Counted from the stretch's first letter, positions 33,526 through 46,320 are shown. The stretch: 64,000 nt of DNA from Mytilus galloprovincialis (GCF_965363235.1 NC_134844.1:20876646-20940645); one strand, 5' to 3'. The notes: a model not told the origin generated them from the sequence alone. Numbers and translations: made by a program.

Positions 33526-34118
33526 GTTGCGAGGCCAATAGCATGACAATTTTATCAATAGATTACACTTCCTATAGATATAATCAAAATTGAGTTTTTT
33601 TTAATATATTCACAATCTTTAGGTGAAATGCATTAAACAGATTTTTTTGGTATAAACTTAAAGATAAAAAAGCAAATAATACAAATGACAAAATATGGGA
33701 ATAAATGCATAAAATGAAAGATCACTGTAACAGTTTTGTAATGATGGGATGTATAGGTTAATAAATATGATGAAACACATATAAGCACCACTACTTAAAG
33801 GACAGTGACAAAACTACATTGGATATGAAAATAACAATATTGTCAAAAAGAAAAGAAAATTTATTTAAAAATATACTGAAAAACTTTTCTATTCGATAAT
33901 TGTACTAACTAAGTTCAAAGGGTGTTCCCAAGGGTATATAAAAAATACTGAAAAGTCTAATAACAAGAGATAATCAGTTACTAGTATCTTATTAAAAATA
34001 TGTGTGAAAAACGAATAAAATGCTCCGCTGTGAAAATCAACATTAAAGTCACGGATATACAATGTATGTGTTTTTATATGTAATTCATTTCAAGTATTAC
34101 GGAATTCCAAGAATATTC
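33526..34118. other. Upstream flank of gene C promoter
   Basis: AT-rich, no gene. Patches resemble 17100-17600 and 39930-40130, so it is part of the duplicated 5' flank. Confidence 0.45.
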
Positions 34119-34122
34119 TTTA

Positions 34123-34558
34123 GGGAAAACGGTACTATTTATTCTGCCATAGGCGACAATACTAACAATTCCTAAATTTTCCACTTTTTATAATAAAAAC
34201 CTGGATAAAACAGTTATGTGTTGTGTTAGTACTTTATTATTCTATTTTAAAAATTGAAGTCAAATAGTATCATGACCAATTTCCAACCGAGTTTGTTTAT
34301 GTTATCCATGCCCACCGCCATTTTACACCAAATTTATGAAATTTTGGAAGCCTTTTCGAATAATTCTCTAGAAAATATTTCAATAGGTTTTAAATTTTAT
34401 ATTGTAAATATACACACTGCAGTTATTCATAGATAATTATAAAAATCTATTGTACCCTTACATCCAATCACATCGCTCCTAATTTGACTTCCTTCACCTG
34501 CCTTGGTTACACAAAAGGCCAACCTAATGCTAGGAAAATGTAATAGTACCGTTTTCCC
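34123..34558. mobile_element. Miniature inverted-repeat element with TTTA flanks
   Basis: A 436-base element whose ends GGGAAAACGGTACTATT and complement are perfect over 17 bases. TTTA flanks both sides (34119-34122 and 34559-34562). It is non-coding. The 4-bp flank resembles the TTAA of the piggyBac type, but the superfamily is unproven. Confidence 0.75.
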
Positions 34559-34562
34559 TTTA

Positions 34563-35264
34563 TAGATTATCATTTAGCTTCAGTAATATGACTCTCAACT
34601 GAAGAGGTTTAAACAAAATTTAAAAAAAAATTAAAGCTCATATATTGCATTGCGCTACCTTTAAATAAAATAAATACAGTAAAGACAGATACAAAATATA
34701 GACGACTTCCAACTTTGTTATTGGAAAACAGTGACGCAAACAGTTTTCTAATTGCTATCTTTTCATTTCTCAGTAGAATAAACATATATCCTCTGACGTA
34801 TACATCTCAATATATTATACGGACTTTGTAAACATGTTTTTTTACGCAATATCTGCCCAGACTGGAATATGAGGAAGACCAATGGAATTTTATAATGTAA
34901 AAGATTTATCGTCACAAAAAATGGAAACGGTTGACTATGTTTCGACTCATGAAAATTACGTTTCAGCGATTAATATGTCAAAATAACAGGATATTTACCC
35001 GATCTGTAAATTTTCCGATAATTTACTTTTCCTGTGGTAACATTTTTACCTATGCTTGCCTACTGTAATGCATAGTTATATAAAGACAGCTTTAAATTTG
35101 CATAACTAAATGGAATTTGACTTCCAAACTCGCATTTGATTTGGCTTTTGAACTGTTTTAAATTAAGCATATGTCGAATAGCTCTTCAAATGTTTTGTTT
35201 CTTAGCCATCCGTGCTTTTCAAATATTCGTCTTTAAATTTAAATTATAAATTTAAAATTTAAAT
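34563..35264. other. Non-coding stretch
   Basis: AT-rich, with some resemblance to the gene A upstream flank near 17.6-17.8 kb. Nothing else is recognised. Confidence 0.4.
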
Positions 35265-35580
35265 TTTGGTACTTCAATGCTCTTCAGCTTTGTACTTGTT
35301 TAGACTTATAACTATTTTGATCTGAGCGTCACTGATGAGTCTTATGTCTTAGTCTGTTGCTATGTGTGTTACATTTGAATGTTGTGTCGTTGTTCTCCTC
35401 TTATATTTAATGCGTTTCCCTCAGTTTTAGTTTGTTTCCCCAATTTTGTTTTTTGTCCATAGTTTACGATTTTTGAACAGCGGTATACTACTGTTGCCTT
35501 TATTTATGTAGACGAAACGCGCGTCTGACGTATTAAAATATAATACGGGTAGCTTTGATAACTATAAAGCGTTCATGATG
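35265..35580 (-). repeat. R2 repeat joined to family R4 repeat
   Basis: A reverse-orientation R2 (TTCAATGCTCTTCAGC, GAGCGTCACTGATGAGTC, CGAAACGCGCGTCTGACG) is split around an R4 segment (GTTGTGTCGTTGTTCTCC, AACAGCGGTATACTACTG). R4 also occurs at about 38740-38895 and, in the other orientation, at 61620-61800. Confidence 0.65.
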
Positions 35581-35819
35581 AAGCTAAATCAAGAAAAGTC
35601 TCATGACGCATGCATTTATTTCTTTTTCATTTTTCTTATATCACTAAGTCGATACCGTTGATTGTGGATTATAAGTCCCAGAGAGTACCATCAACTCAGT
35701 AGTCACTACCAATGAGACGTAATTTATAACAAACCTTTCTACAATTGTCTGTTTATAAATTTAGAGTCTGAGATTATAGATAGGCTAAAAGATTGTATGT
35801 AGACGACTCCTTTTTTTTT

Positions 35820-36005
35820 GTCATATTGCTCTTCAAATATTTTGGTTCTTATATATTTGTGGCTTTCAAATAATCGGTGACCGTCCCTGGTAAAGGGTAC
35901 TCCGGAAAGGCGGTCAAAACGCATAGAATGTATAACTGTTTTTATTTTGATGAAACAAACGTCTGGTGTACTAAATTATAAGCTTGGTATCTTTCATAAT
36001 AGCTT
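35820..36005 (+). repeat. R3 repeat, diverged
   Basis: Contains ATTGCTCTTCAAATATTTTGG, a TACTCCGGAAAGGCGGTC segment and ACGTCTGGTGTACTAAATT, in the same order as 19195-19395. Confidence 0.5.
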
Positions 36006-37327
36006 TACTGATCCAAATAGCTGATGGCCGTAATGGCATTCAAGGGTAATGTTTCTTCAGACATTTCTACCAACGTGACTCATGATTTTAACTGATAACA
36101 GAACGTATTTTGTAAAACTACGCGGATATTATCGAGTGCAAAATAAAATTTCGTATCGCGGGTTATATATACGAATTTCTTCAATAAATATTAATGAAAA
36201 TAATAATTGAAAAATCAAATCCTACCTCTTGTTTCATTCATCAAAATATCATGAACTCGTACAGTGTACAGTTTTAACTACAAAATTGTGTAAAACAATA
36301 TAAAAGAACATCATTTTATTGAAGAAAAAAAAACATAATTCAAATTTGACTTGGCCTTTTAGTATAATATTTGAAGAAAAAACTAAACACAAACCATAAC
36401 TATAACTGTTAATCCACAAGCAAGAGTAATGCTATAATTTCTCTAAGACTTTTTCACTTCAGATCTAGAGTTGCCATCCATGTTTTCATAAACAATAGTT
36501 ATTGTTACGTAATTAAAATTGCGTATGCGAATAGAATGCACAAGGACAAATTTTAACAGGTAAACAATTAAAGTAGTAGCAATAATTACGTCATCAAATC
36601 GAGTTGCGTAATATTTAATAACAATGACCAGTCCATATCAAATAAAGTGTTAGGGGTTAATTGGGAAGGGGCGACGATAGTTTTTTTAATACAATATCTT
36701 GTTTGTACTATAAAATATTCACCAACCACACTTGTTGTAAAATATTCAGAAACCTGTATTTATGTATTGGCATCTCTCATAAGGGCATTTAAAGCAAAAG
36801 GAAATTTGGGATTCAAAATCAACAAAATATTGGACTTTATACAGAATATTTACCTTCCTAAAGCATTGATTTATTAACATATAATACAGGGATACATGAA
36901 AATATTGCAGAACATTTCCTTCTGATTTATTCAGAGGTATTACCATGAAATGCGTTTGAGTGAACCATGGTAGAGCAAACATTGAATCACCTCTCAAAAT
37001 CCTTTCACACACTATATGAATTTTTGTATTTTCAAGCAGAAGCAATATTTAGAAAGTTATGTTTGTGCCGAGTTAATCAATAATTGAATTAATACCTTTG
37101 AGGCAATCATTTATCTAAATATCTAACTGTAGATTCTCGTCTTTAAATTGTGAAAATTATTCTAACATCATACATGTCTAATTAAACATCATAGATGCAT
37201 ATACTTTATGTATTTAGAAACCCTACTAGAATTAATCTTCCGCAAGCAAGTGAGTTTGATTGTACTGAAAACTCTGAAAAAAGTGTGAGTAAATTCACAT
37301 GAGCGTACTGATTTTGGATATTAAAGT
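36006..37327. other. Non-coding stretch
   Basis: AT-rich. A 99-codon minus-strand frame at 36746-37045 has no recognisable domain and no splice context, and I do not call it. No SLC26 coding remnant was found here. Confidence 0.4.
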
Positions 37328-37425
37328 ACTTGCTTTTTCACGTGTGGTTACATCATAGTAACAATGCATTGCACCAGGTTTGTATACACAAGCTTGATAA
37401 CAAAATAATTACGTTTTATAATTCA
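37328..37425 (-). promoter_or_regulatory. Third SLC26-type promoter and first-exon block, GC donor
   Basis: Matches the blocks at 17.0 and 33.4 kb: TATA-like TATAAAACGTAAT (37420-37408), then ATGATGTAACCACACG, then the donor position at 37333-37328, which reads GCAAGT instead of GTAAGT. No SLC26 gene lies between it and the promoter of gene C, so it is either an alternative upstream promoter of gene C or the orphan promoter of a lost copy. Confidence 0.5.
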
Positions 37426-38355
37426 GAATTGCGCAGCATTGTTTACGCTTCTGTCATTCATAATCAAAATGGGAGATGCCTGTTTCGTCTAAAAATATGC
37501 TGCATTTGGGCCAATGGCAATTCGACATTTAGATTAAATGTTAAAGGCGACATTAAGCCTAATCATTTCATGTATAAAAGTTAAGTTGCATGTTCAGTAT
37601 CTATACTAGTCACAAAAGAAACGATACACAAGTATGAAATATAATAAATAAGAAAGAATTAAACTATCCAATACAAAAGATTTGCACAGCAAATTCAAAT
37701 GAATAAAATAATCTGACCAAATTTACAAGTTGAAAAATACCGAGTTATTGCACACAGGCGTCAAATTTATTTTGCGGAAAATGATGACAAAAGTCGGCAC
37801 TTAATTCCAAAGATGAGAATCAAGTTTTCAAATATCTGCAAAAGCAATCAAAATTTTAGGCAGACCATGTTTAATTTCAAAGTTCAAAGTTCTAATATCA
37901 ATTTTAGAATTTTCGGGTGACTATACAACTTTTGAATTTTCGGGTGAAAATACAAATTTTGAAATATTACAAAATATTGTTTTTGCTTTTTTGCCTTAAA
38001 TCAATAGTTTAGGTTATATAAAAACACTTTGTAAACACAAGAACTATTAAGCATTATTGACTTTGGTACAGTGTATCCTTATATATGCAAAATACATTGC
38101 AGTGTGTCGGGTTTTTTTTTTTTTTGTTGTTGACTAGTATATATTTTAATTATATAATAATATTCTATGTGCAATAAATGACATTTTATTTATATTACCA
38201 TTTATGGTTTTAATGTTACACTTCGGTGTTGACATGACCATCTATTATATGGTAATTTTTATAATCTACTGCTTGCAAAAGTAAAAAATATTCAAATTAC
38301 TAAGTATTTTCGTATCTCAGGCATAGATAACCTTAGCAGTATTTGGCACTTATTA
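37426..38355. other. Non-coding stretch
   Basis: AT-rich, with no gene. The word GAATTTTCGGGTGA is repeated about 24 bases apart near 37910-37950. Confidence 0.4.
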
Positions 38356-39070
38356 GAATTTTGGGTCATCAATGCTCTTCAACTTTGTACTTGTTTGACT
38401 TTGAAGTTCTTTACTAATTTGATCTCAGTGTCACTGGTGAGTCTTATGTCGACGAAACGCACGTATGGTGTATTAAGTTATAAGTCTGGTACCTTGATAA
38501 TTATAAGCATGTCGAAATGTCCCATTGTAATGTTTATTCGTGTATTTCTCTGTCCTGAATGTTCTTGCATTTATTTGTACTGTAGTCCTGTCATGTAATG
38601 TTGTCATTTTAGTGTTATTTTTAATATTTCCATAAAAGAGCGAGGTTTGACTAGACGCAACACCAGGTTCAACCCACCATTTTCCTTAATTGTCCTGTAC
38701 CAAGTCTAGAAAATTGCAGTTGTTATCTTATAGTTCGTTTCTCTGTGTGTTGTATTGTTGTTTTAGTTTTTTGTTGGACTTTAGTGTTTCTGTTGTTTCG
38801 TTGTTTTCCTCTTATAGTTAATGTAATTACCTCAGTTTGTTTTAGTTTGTAACACGAATTTGTTTTCGCTAAATCGATTGATGACTTTCAAACAGCGGTA
38901 TATAGATCAATTTATAATAGATACCAGGATTAAATTTTGTATTTACGCCAGACGCGCGTTTCGTCTACAAAAGACTCATCAGTGACGCTCGAATCAAAAA
39001 AAAAAGGTTAAAAAGACCAAATAAAGTACGAAGTTGAAGAGCATTGAAGATCAAAATTTCCTAAAGGTTT
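38356..39070. repeat. Cluster of mussel-type dispersed repeats (R2, R6, R4, R2)
   Basis: In order: reverse R2 (38360-38515), an R6 fragment (CCAGGTTCAACCCACCATTTTC, about 38665-38720), an R4 member (38740-38895) and a forward R2 (38930-39060). R6 also occurs at 46995-47190. None is coding. Confidence 0.6.
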
Positions 39071-39505
39071 TGCCAAATACAGCCTCGGTAATCTATTCCT
39101 GAAGTAGAAAAGCCTTAGTATTTCAAAAATTCAAAAATTAAATTGTGTTAACAGTTGATTGATGAATATGACCATACCAATGATAATTCATGTCGGCACA
39201 AAAGTGCTGACCACTGGGCTGGTGATACCCTAAGGAATTAAAACTCCATTAGCAGTGACATCGACCCAAATGTTGTAAATAAACTCATCATAGATACTAG
39301 GATTAAATTACTACTGTTGCTTTTATTTACAATTCAGTTTTCCAGATAGTGTTTGCTTTCTGATCGCCACACGATTGTGACAGTTTAACTTTGAGCAAGA
39401 CAAGTCGTTATAGCCCTAAATACCGTTTTATATTTTTACATGTACATACGTATTGGTTAATAAAATACATATAATCGTGGGAACAAATAACATCAGCTAT
39501 AAAAA

Positions 39506-39870
39506 TAAAATTGAGAATGGAAATGAGAATGTGCCAGAGAGACGACAACCCGACCAAAGAGTATGGAGTAAGTATATTTATAAATATAGCTGAAAGAAAG
39601 TAGATTGACTAATATAGTCAAATGACCTTTGTAAGTATTGTATGTTTTTTTTAATTTTAGTCCATTGTATACGTTTCGGAGTGTAGCGTGACGTCCACTT
39701 TCACTGAACTAGTACATGTTTTTTAAGGGCAAGCTGCAGCCCGCCTCCGGGTTCGAGATGTTCTAGCTGTGATAAAGATCCATTGGTTGTCTTGTTCTGC
39801 TTTTTGTTCTTTGGTCGGGTTGTTTTCTCTTTGACACATTCCCTATTTCCATTCTTAATTCAATTTTATA
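39506..39870. repeat. Inverted-repeat interspersed element, family R7
   Basis: Starts AAATTGAGAATGGAAATGAG with GAGACGACAACCCGACC, and ends with the complement (GGTCGGGTTGTTTTCTCT and CATTCTTAATTCAATTTT). The interior has GCCCGCCTCCGGGTTCGAG. Fragments recur at about 41745-41800 and 62308-62345. I recognise it as a Mytilus repeat. Confidence 0.6.
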
Positions 39871-40424
39871 ATTCCAAAAATGTGCGCGGAAAATAGCTTA
39901 AAGTATATTCGTAAACAATTAATCTCAATAGGTTTTGCGGTAATGTGTTCCAAATGGTAGGAAGGTTAAAATACTACAATATTATAACGTCTTTAATAGC
40001 AGAAGCCCAAAAGATAATCATTCAGTTACTACTATCTGCTTGAGATCAAATGATCCACTATTAAAATCAACACAAGTCAAAGATCTAGTTCATGGATAAG
40101 TTATACATTAGGCAAGTTGGTCTGATAGGGATTATAGCTTTTACTTAGGTTTGTTTTGGGTAATATAAGTCCCTCAAACTGTTCTTATATATTCTTTGCT
40201 TTCAAATAGTCGGCTTTGAGCGTTTGTGGTGAATGTTAATCCAGAAAAGGCTTCAGACTGCTGAAATTTAAAACGTGCTGTTTTAATGTTTTTAATATCT
40301 GCATTTCTCATTGGAGAAATTGCTAAACAAATTTCTAATAAAAATAAAAATGTGTATACATATATATAATTGCGCTACATGAGTTAGAGTATAGATTAGT
40401 AAAGAAATATAGGAAATCACTCCT
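39871..40424. other. Non-coding stretch upstream of the piggyBac element
   Basis: Contains patches resembling the 5' flank of genes A and C (39930-40130) and an R3 fragment (40180-40280). No gene. Confidence 0.4.
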
Positions 40425-41244
40425 TTCAGTGCCATGGCGAAATCTTAGAAATATACGTTCAGTGCCAAGACTTGTTTTTCCATCCAGACGGTTGTGCATT
40501 ATGACGTTACTGTACCCTAACGTCATAGTGTAGGCTTACTGCAAGAAAGCATTAGGTAGAAACCGCGGGTAAAATGAAAATTTACTGGAAAATTGATTTT
40601 TTTTATATCAATAAGCATAATTTGTATTGTATTTTATACATGTTATATGCATAAATACATTATTTCTTCTTATTTAAAACTTGTGTATATGGATTTGTTT
40701 AGCCTAAGTAGCTGTTGTTGTTTTTTTCTAATAAAAGACGCATACCTGATCATACATAGACTTGGTTTGTTTTAGAGTTTGACCATATTCCTAAGACATA
40801 TTATATATAAACCTTTATAATGAATTGTATTGTCTTCCCGTATCAAAAAACATATGAATTGACCGACAGCTTTTCCATACATTGCTGAAGTGCAATTACT
40901 GATTTTTTTAATCACAATTGAAAAGGCATTATAAACAACTGACAGAGAATGTAAATTATTATAATCCGATGATATACACCTACATGAAAGTTGATGTAGA
41001 AATTGGACAAATAATTAACAGCGAGGACTAGAGTTCCGTTATTTTACGATAACTTTTTAATGCCAATTATAGCGCTTCATCATGATTGTACGTAAATCTT
41101 GTAATAAAAGAAAATTGTATCTCCTTTACTTGTATGATACATACTAAAAGCACTAACTGTAAGTGCAATATTGTTTTTTTTTATCAAAACTAACAAGTTT
41201 AGTCTGAATTTTGCGGGAATTATGGTGTTGGAACGTCAACGTCA

Positions 41245-41264
41245 TTGAAATCAATGACGTCATC
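41245..41264 (+). promoter_or_regulatory. CRE-like hairpin before the transposase start
   Basis: CGTCATTGAAATCAATGACG is a near-perfect palindrome running into TGACGTCA, 24 bases before the transposase ATG. It may be part of the element promoter. The only evidence is the motif. Confidence 0.25.
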
Positions 41265-41287
41265 ATAAAAAAATCTTCAGCGAAAAC

Positions 41288-43493
41288 ATGGACGATTCAG
41301 ATGAATCTTTTTCCGAATCTGACCAAAGTGACCTAGAAACTGAATATGATAGTGACGAAGGTGAAGAAGGCGAAGAAGGAGAAGAAGAAAATGATAGAAA
41401 TGACGAGCAGGTGCTTCAACCCTGATTTCGGATATTTTCACCCGAAGAAGAGCGTCGCCAGCCAGACTTTCAGGAAACTGTTGGACCACAGAATATGCCA
41501 AACCGAAATTCGAAACCTATAGCCTATTTCTACCTACTGATGACATTAAACTTCTTACAGCAAATTGTCCAGGAAACTAATAGGTATTTATTCAAAAGCT
41601 ATAGTCATAACGATATTTATAAATATATCAAATGAATTTTAGACAAAATTACATATGGAGTAAACAAAATAACAATACCAATTTACGGTTGTCTCTATTC
41701 TTGTTAGTTAGCACATTATACATAAATAGTACTTAAATTTGGATCGGGAATTGGGAATATATCAAAGAGACAGCAACCCTTCCAAAGAGCAGAAACACTT
41801 TGGAAAGTGTTGATTTGTGCATTTATAACAATGTATCAATCTTATATACACGACTGTCAGAGACTGAAACTTGATACAACTCTTATATAACGATGTTAAA
41901 TTGTAACTCTACATAAAAGAAAATATATTAAATAAGAATTAAAAGATGTGGTTTAATTGCCCAAAAACTTTCTACTAGAGAACAAATGTCACTGATACAA
42001 GGAACAATACTGATAATCGTAAGGTTTTCAACGCGGAGCAAGAGCTCATGGTGTAAAGCAAGATATATCAAAAGCCCCCAAAAAATATAATTATCGAATC
42101 TCAGACTTATTTCTTTTCTATACCTTTGAAAATTTGTTTTTTTTAGGGAATAACATTTTCGATATTCTTGTAGGTACGCAAAAGATTTCATAGACAGTCG
42201 AGAAAGGATTAGACGCTTCTCAAGGCTGCATGATTGGCCTAAAGTTGGAGAAACTACATTAACTGAAATAAAAGGATTCTTTGCCGTCATTCTTAATATG
42301 GGTTTGGTTAGAAAAGCGACTATTGCTGAATATTGGAATTGTAAATTGCCTAGTCAAGACACATCATGGTTTAGGAAAATGTTTAGTCGAAACAGATTTC
42401 AACTTGTTTTCAAATTTTTTCATCTAACTAACAACAATAACATACCCGGCAGAAACGACCCAAATTACAGTCCAACAGCAAAATTTCAGTGCCTTATTGA
42501 TTTATTTAATAGACAGTCGCAATTGCATTACAAACCGGAACAAAATTTAAGTATTGATGAAAGTTTGATAGGGACACGAGGCAGAACATGCATGCTTCAA
42601 TACATACCATCAAAAAGCTCAAAGTTCGGGGTAAAAGTTTGGATGCTGGTTGAGGCAGTAACAGGATACATCATCCACGCCATAATTTATAGAGGAAAGA
42701 CATATGACCCAACACCACCAGGACTAACCCAGGATTCCTACGTTGTAAATAACTTGTTAGAAAGAGCTGGGTTACTTCGTAAAAAATATCATGTCGTGTG
42801 CGACAGCTTTTTCACTTCCATTGCGCTAGCTAAACAGCCTTTTCAACAAGATACTTATTTCACCGGAACAATTCGACAAAACAGAAACATGCCAAACATG
42901 ATCAAACATGCCATATTAACGGAACGCGAATTCAAATACGCAAGACAGGGACCTATTCTCATGTGTGTATATCGTGAAAGGGCTAGAAAGAAATCCGTCC
43001 GTATTTTATCTTTACGAAAAGGCTACCCAAAATAATGACAATAAACCAAAAATACTTGAATTCTATAATAAAAACATGGGGGGGGGTCGATCTGGCAGAC
43101 ATGATGGTAACGCATTATAATGACAATAGGAAAACTTTTAAGGTATGGAAGAAAGTTGCATTTAATTTCTTGCAGCGCATTGTAATTAATGCATATATCT
43201 TGTATTGCAAAAACACGTCTGATCAACCAGTCAAGAGTAGACTACAGTTTGTACAATCAATTATAGAAGATCTTTCATGCGATTATCTGCTATCTCGTGA
43301 AATGATTGCACAAGCTAATCCAGGCAGACCAAAGACAACGCGCTTGCGGAAAATTGGCAAGTATAAGGATTGCTCCGTGTGTTCGGATAGAGACGGATTT
43401 GGCGGTCGTCATCGAGCAAAAACGGTGTGCAGAAACTGTAACAAAGGCTTACACAAAGATTGTATGAATAATCATGTGTGTATTGAAGAATAA
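41288..43493 (+). pseudogene. piggyBac transposase, spliced, with stop and frameshifts
   Basis: Cut-and-paste DNA transposase. Exon 1 (41288-41583) encodes an acidic start (MDDSDESFSESDQSDLE) and ends at ETNR. The intron 41584-42173 (AG/GTATTT to TTGTAG) restores ETNRYAKDF, a known piggyBac junction. Exon 2 has DWPKVGETTLTEIKGFF, the catalytic aspartates in NLSIDESLIG, YHVVCDSFFTS and GGVDLADMM, and a C-terminal Cys-rich zinc finger (CSVCSDRDG, VCRNCNKGLHKDC). Lesions: TGA after VLQP (about 41426), local frame slips near 41.54 kb, a frameshift near 43.03 kb before KPKILEFYNKNMGG, and a second in a 9-G run at 43078-43086. It is therefore inactive. AATAAA overlaps the stop and recurs at 43577-43582. 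Confidence 0.85.
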
Positions 43494-44305
43494 ATTAATC
43501 ATGTCATATTTTCTCTTAAATATTATTATATTGCCAACGTTTTTGTTTTGTTTTGTCTATTTAATGTCAATAACTAAATAAACAATTTACAGGATGGCAG
43601 TAAATACCACAGATTGACTGGTAACGTCATTACAAAAAATATTTAAAACAGGCTATAAAAAGTCAAACTATGAGTCTACAAGATGTGTATAAAACTGAAG
43701 ATTGAGTAACAATATCTTTACTTAAACTGAGAGCACACAGAAAGGGAAGCAGGTACTGCTATACATGTTCCCGCCGTTGCGTGTATTCTGATATAAGATA
43801 AGTTTTAAAGTTTTAAAAAAATATTTTTAAAGGCACAATATAAATAAAAGTTATCTGGCCTGGTTAAACCAGAACTTGAAAATTGGTATTTGCTTTTCCG
43901 CTGGTACAAAATCAGGTATATATTCAAATATCATCGTCAATATGCATGTGAGTGTAACCTACCAATTCAGAGATAGATGTGACCCGAAAAATTCAAAGGT
44001 AGCTGTCAAAAAATCATGTCTATACTGTAACAACTTGTAAAGAAATCCCTTAATCTTCACTTAGTAACAAAAATAATATGTGTAAGACATCAATGAATTT
44101 ATTATAAAAATATACTATTTTAGGGAAACACTAGTCATCAAATGCGTATTTAGTAATAAACTATGATTTACACGCACCTTTCCTAATTTTTAAAGAATTA
44201 AACAATTTGGCGCGCTTTGTGTATTTTAAAGGAGTCAGAACAATGACGTTACGTCACAGTACATTTTACAACATCAGAGTAAAAAAAAAACAATGGCCCA
44301 AAAGT
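43494..44305. other. piggyBac 3' non-coding region
   Basis: AT-rich, inside the element. Poly(A) signal at 43577-43582. No gene. Confidence 0.5.
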
Positions 44306-44916
44306 GGCCCTTGGCACTGAACGTAGTACGAAAAAAATGACCCAAAAGTGGCCCATGGCACAGAGATGGTTAACACTTCTGACCTACCATTTGATTTACT
44401 CGTATGATTTATTGTTTATCTTATGCAAAATCAACTCAGAACTGGTTTCTCACCTTGTTTGAATGCTGCATTTTGTCAATCCATACGATAAACCTGATTC
44501 TGTATCAAAACTGTGTGACACAAAAACCAAATGTGAAAGCCATGATTTCTCCTGTAAGCGAATGATGCTATGACGTTGACCATATGTAATGGCGCAAAAA
44601 CGTGACGTTAAATTACGAGGCAAATTTAATAATGTTCAAATGACAGGTGGCTGATCCACTTTGATCGCCAAAATATATCTCGTGTTTCTCACACTTTATA
44701 TATAATTTTTGGTGAATTCACATTGAGGGTAACAAACGAGTTTTTCTCTGACTGTTTATGACGTCTTTACACTAACTCCATTGGATGTTGGATGTGTACT
44801 GATTGATAATTTAGTCTTAGATGCATGCTTTTCTTAGTTGTTAGTGGTTTTGAACTAGCTGCCAGTAACTACAAGTACTCTCAAATCTGTACTAAGTGTC
44901 TTTTTATTGTTGGGGT

Positions 44917-46320
44917 GTATAAGTACCCGCCAACGTCCACATGTATTTGCAGTACTAGTATTTGTATGTTTATCCATCTGATGAGTTCAGCTTTTTTCAA
45001 CTGAGTTTTATAGTTCGTTCTTATGTTGTACTGTTACACCACTGTCCCAGGTAAGGGGAGGATTGGGATTCGGATAACATGTTTAACCCTGCCACATTCT
45101 GTATGTATATGTCTGTCCCAAGTCAGGAGCCTGTGATTCAGTGGTTGTCGTTTGTTTATGTGTTACATATTTGTTTTTCGTTCATTTTTGTCAAGCCTTC
45201 GACTTTTGACGAAAAAGCGAGACATAGCGATCCTCCATTCCGTCGTCGGTGTCGTCGATGACGGCGGCGGCGGCGTCTACAAATATTCACTCTGTGGTTA
45301 AAGTTTTTGAAATTTAAATAACTTTCTAAACCAATCCTGAATTTCTACCAAACTTGGACAGAAGCTTGTTTATGATCATAAAATAGTATCCAGATATAAA
45401 TAAGAAAAAAATAAATATTTTTTCCCTGAATTTTATTTACAAATGGACTTTCCTAGCAGAAAAAAAAAACTATCCTTAATTTGTACCAAAATTAGACAAA
45501 AGCTTGTTTATGATCAAAAGCTAGTATCTAGAAGGAAATTGTGTTAACATTTTGTACCTGTCTTTTCGTATTTTACTAATAAATAGACTTAGTTTTTCTT
45601 TCAGTTAATATTACATTACTTATAGTCTGCAGTTAAAGATTTTAAAACATTTATTAAATTCATAAACTATCCTGGATTTTTACCAAACTTGGACAGGAAG
45701 CTTCTTACAATCAAAAGATATTATCGAGATGAATATTTTTATCATTTTTCCTCGTTTTTAAGCCGGTGATTAACAATAAAAGTAAGCGAGACACTGGGTT
45801 GAGCGGAACCCATAAGATTTTTTTGTGTACATGAATTAGGGCGTTGGTTTTCCCGTTTGAATTGTTTTACATTGTTATTTGGGGGCCTTTTATAGCCAAC
45901 TATGCGGTAATGGCTTTCTTCATTGTTGAAGGCCGTACTGTGACCTATAGTTGTTAATTTCTGTGTCATTTGGTCTCTTGAAGAGGGTGGTCTCATCGGC
46001 AATCATACCACATCTTCCTTTTTATATAACGAAAAAAAATGAAAATGTTACTTCCATGCATATGTTATTACGGTATACATGCATAGAATGCACATGAAAC
46101 ATTTGTTTTGTACATGCAGTTGTGTAACTTACACATTTTTCAGTTTTGTATGCGTTACCTTTCTTGTTTCACAAAGTTAATTGAGGTTCACATTTTTTAT
46201 ACAAACTTTGAAAGGTGGATGATAATTCGAAAGTGTTCGTACGTTGCTACCTGAACAATAATAAGAAAAAAAATCATAACATATACAACAAATCATATAA
46301 ATTCCTAAATTATGTATAAT
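44917..46320. repeat. 1.4-kb repeat cluster inserted in the right copy
   Basis: Absent at the equivalent point near 8640. It holds a mussel-type repeat (about 44990-45190, with CTGTCCCAAGTCAGGAGCCT), a CGG-rich patch (45236-45275), degenerate units at about 45330, 45470 and 45665 sharing ACCAAACTTGGACAGAAGCTT-like words, and an R1 copy (45835-46022). No gene. Confidence 0.65.
45835..46022 (+). repeat. R1 repeat
   Basis: Runs from TTAGGGCGTTGGTTTTCCC to CATACCACATCTTCC. It is close in sequence to 3771-3962. Confidence 0.75.

Larger units (their letters stand above)
40421..44369 (+). mobile_element. piggyBac element, degenerate
   Basis: The right end is secure: TTAA at 44370-44373 directly follows GCACAGAGATGG, and the matching unfilled TTAA is at 4200-4203 in the left segmental copy. 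The left end is less sure. Subterminal words GTGCCATGG and ACGTTCAGTGCCAAG at 40429-40469 recur inverted at 44310-44360, but no intact TTAA is visible at the left. The right end carries two CCAAAAGTGGCCC-type subrepeats. The transposase lies at 41288-43493. Confidence 0.75.

Noticed and set aside
36746-37045. 99-codon minus-strand frame
   Set aside because: No recognisable domain, no splice or start context and no second copy to test conservation.
43035-43090. ATG at 43035 as start of a separate second piggyBac protein
   Set aside because: The stretch before the poly-G run reads KPKILEFYNKNMGG in another frame, as expected for piggyBac; the ATG frame arises from two frameshifts.
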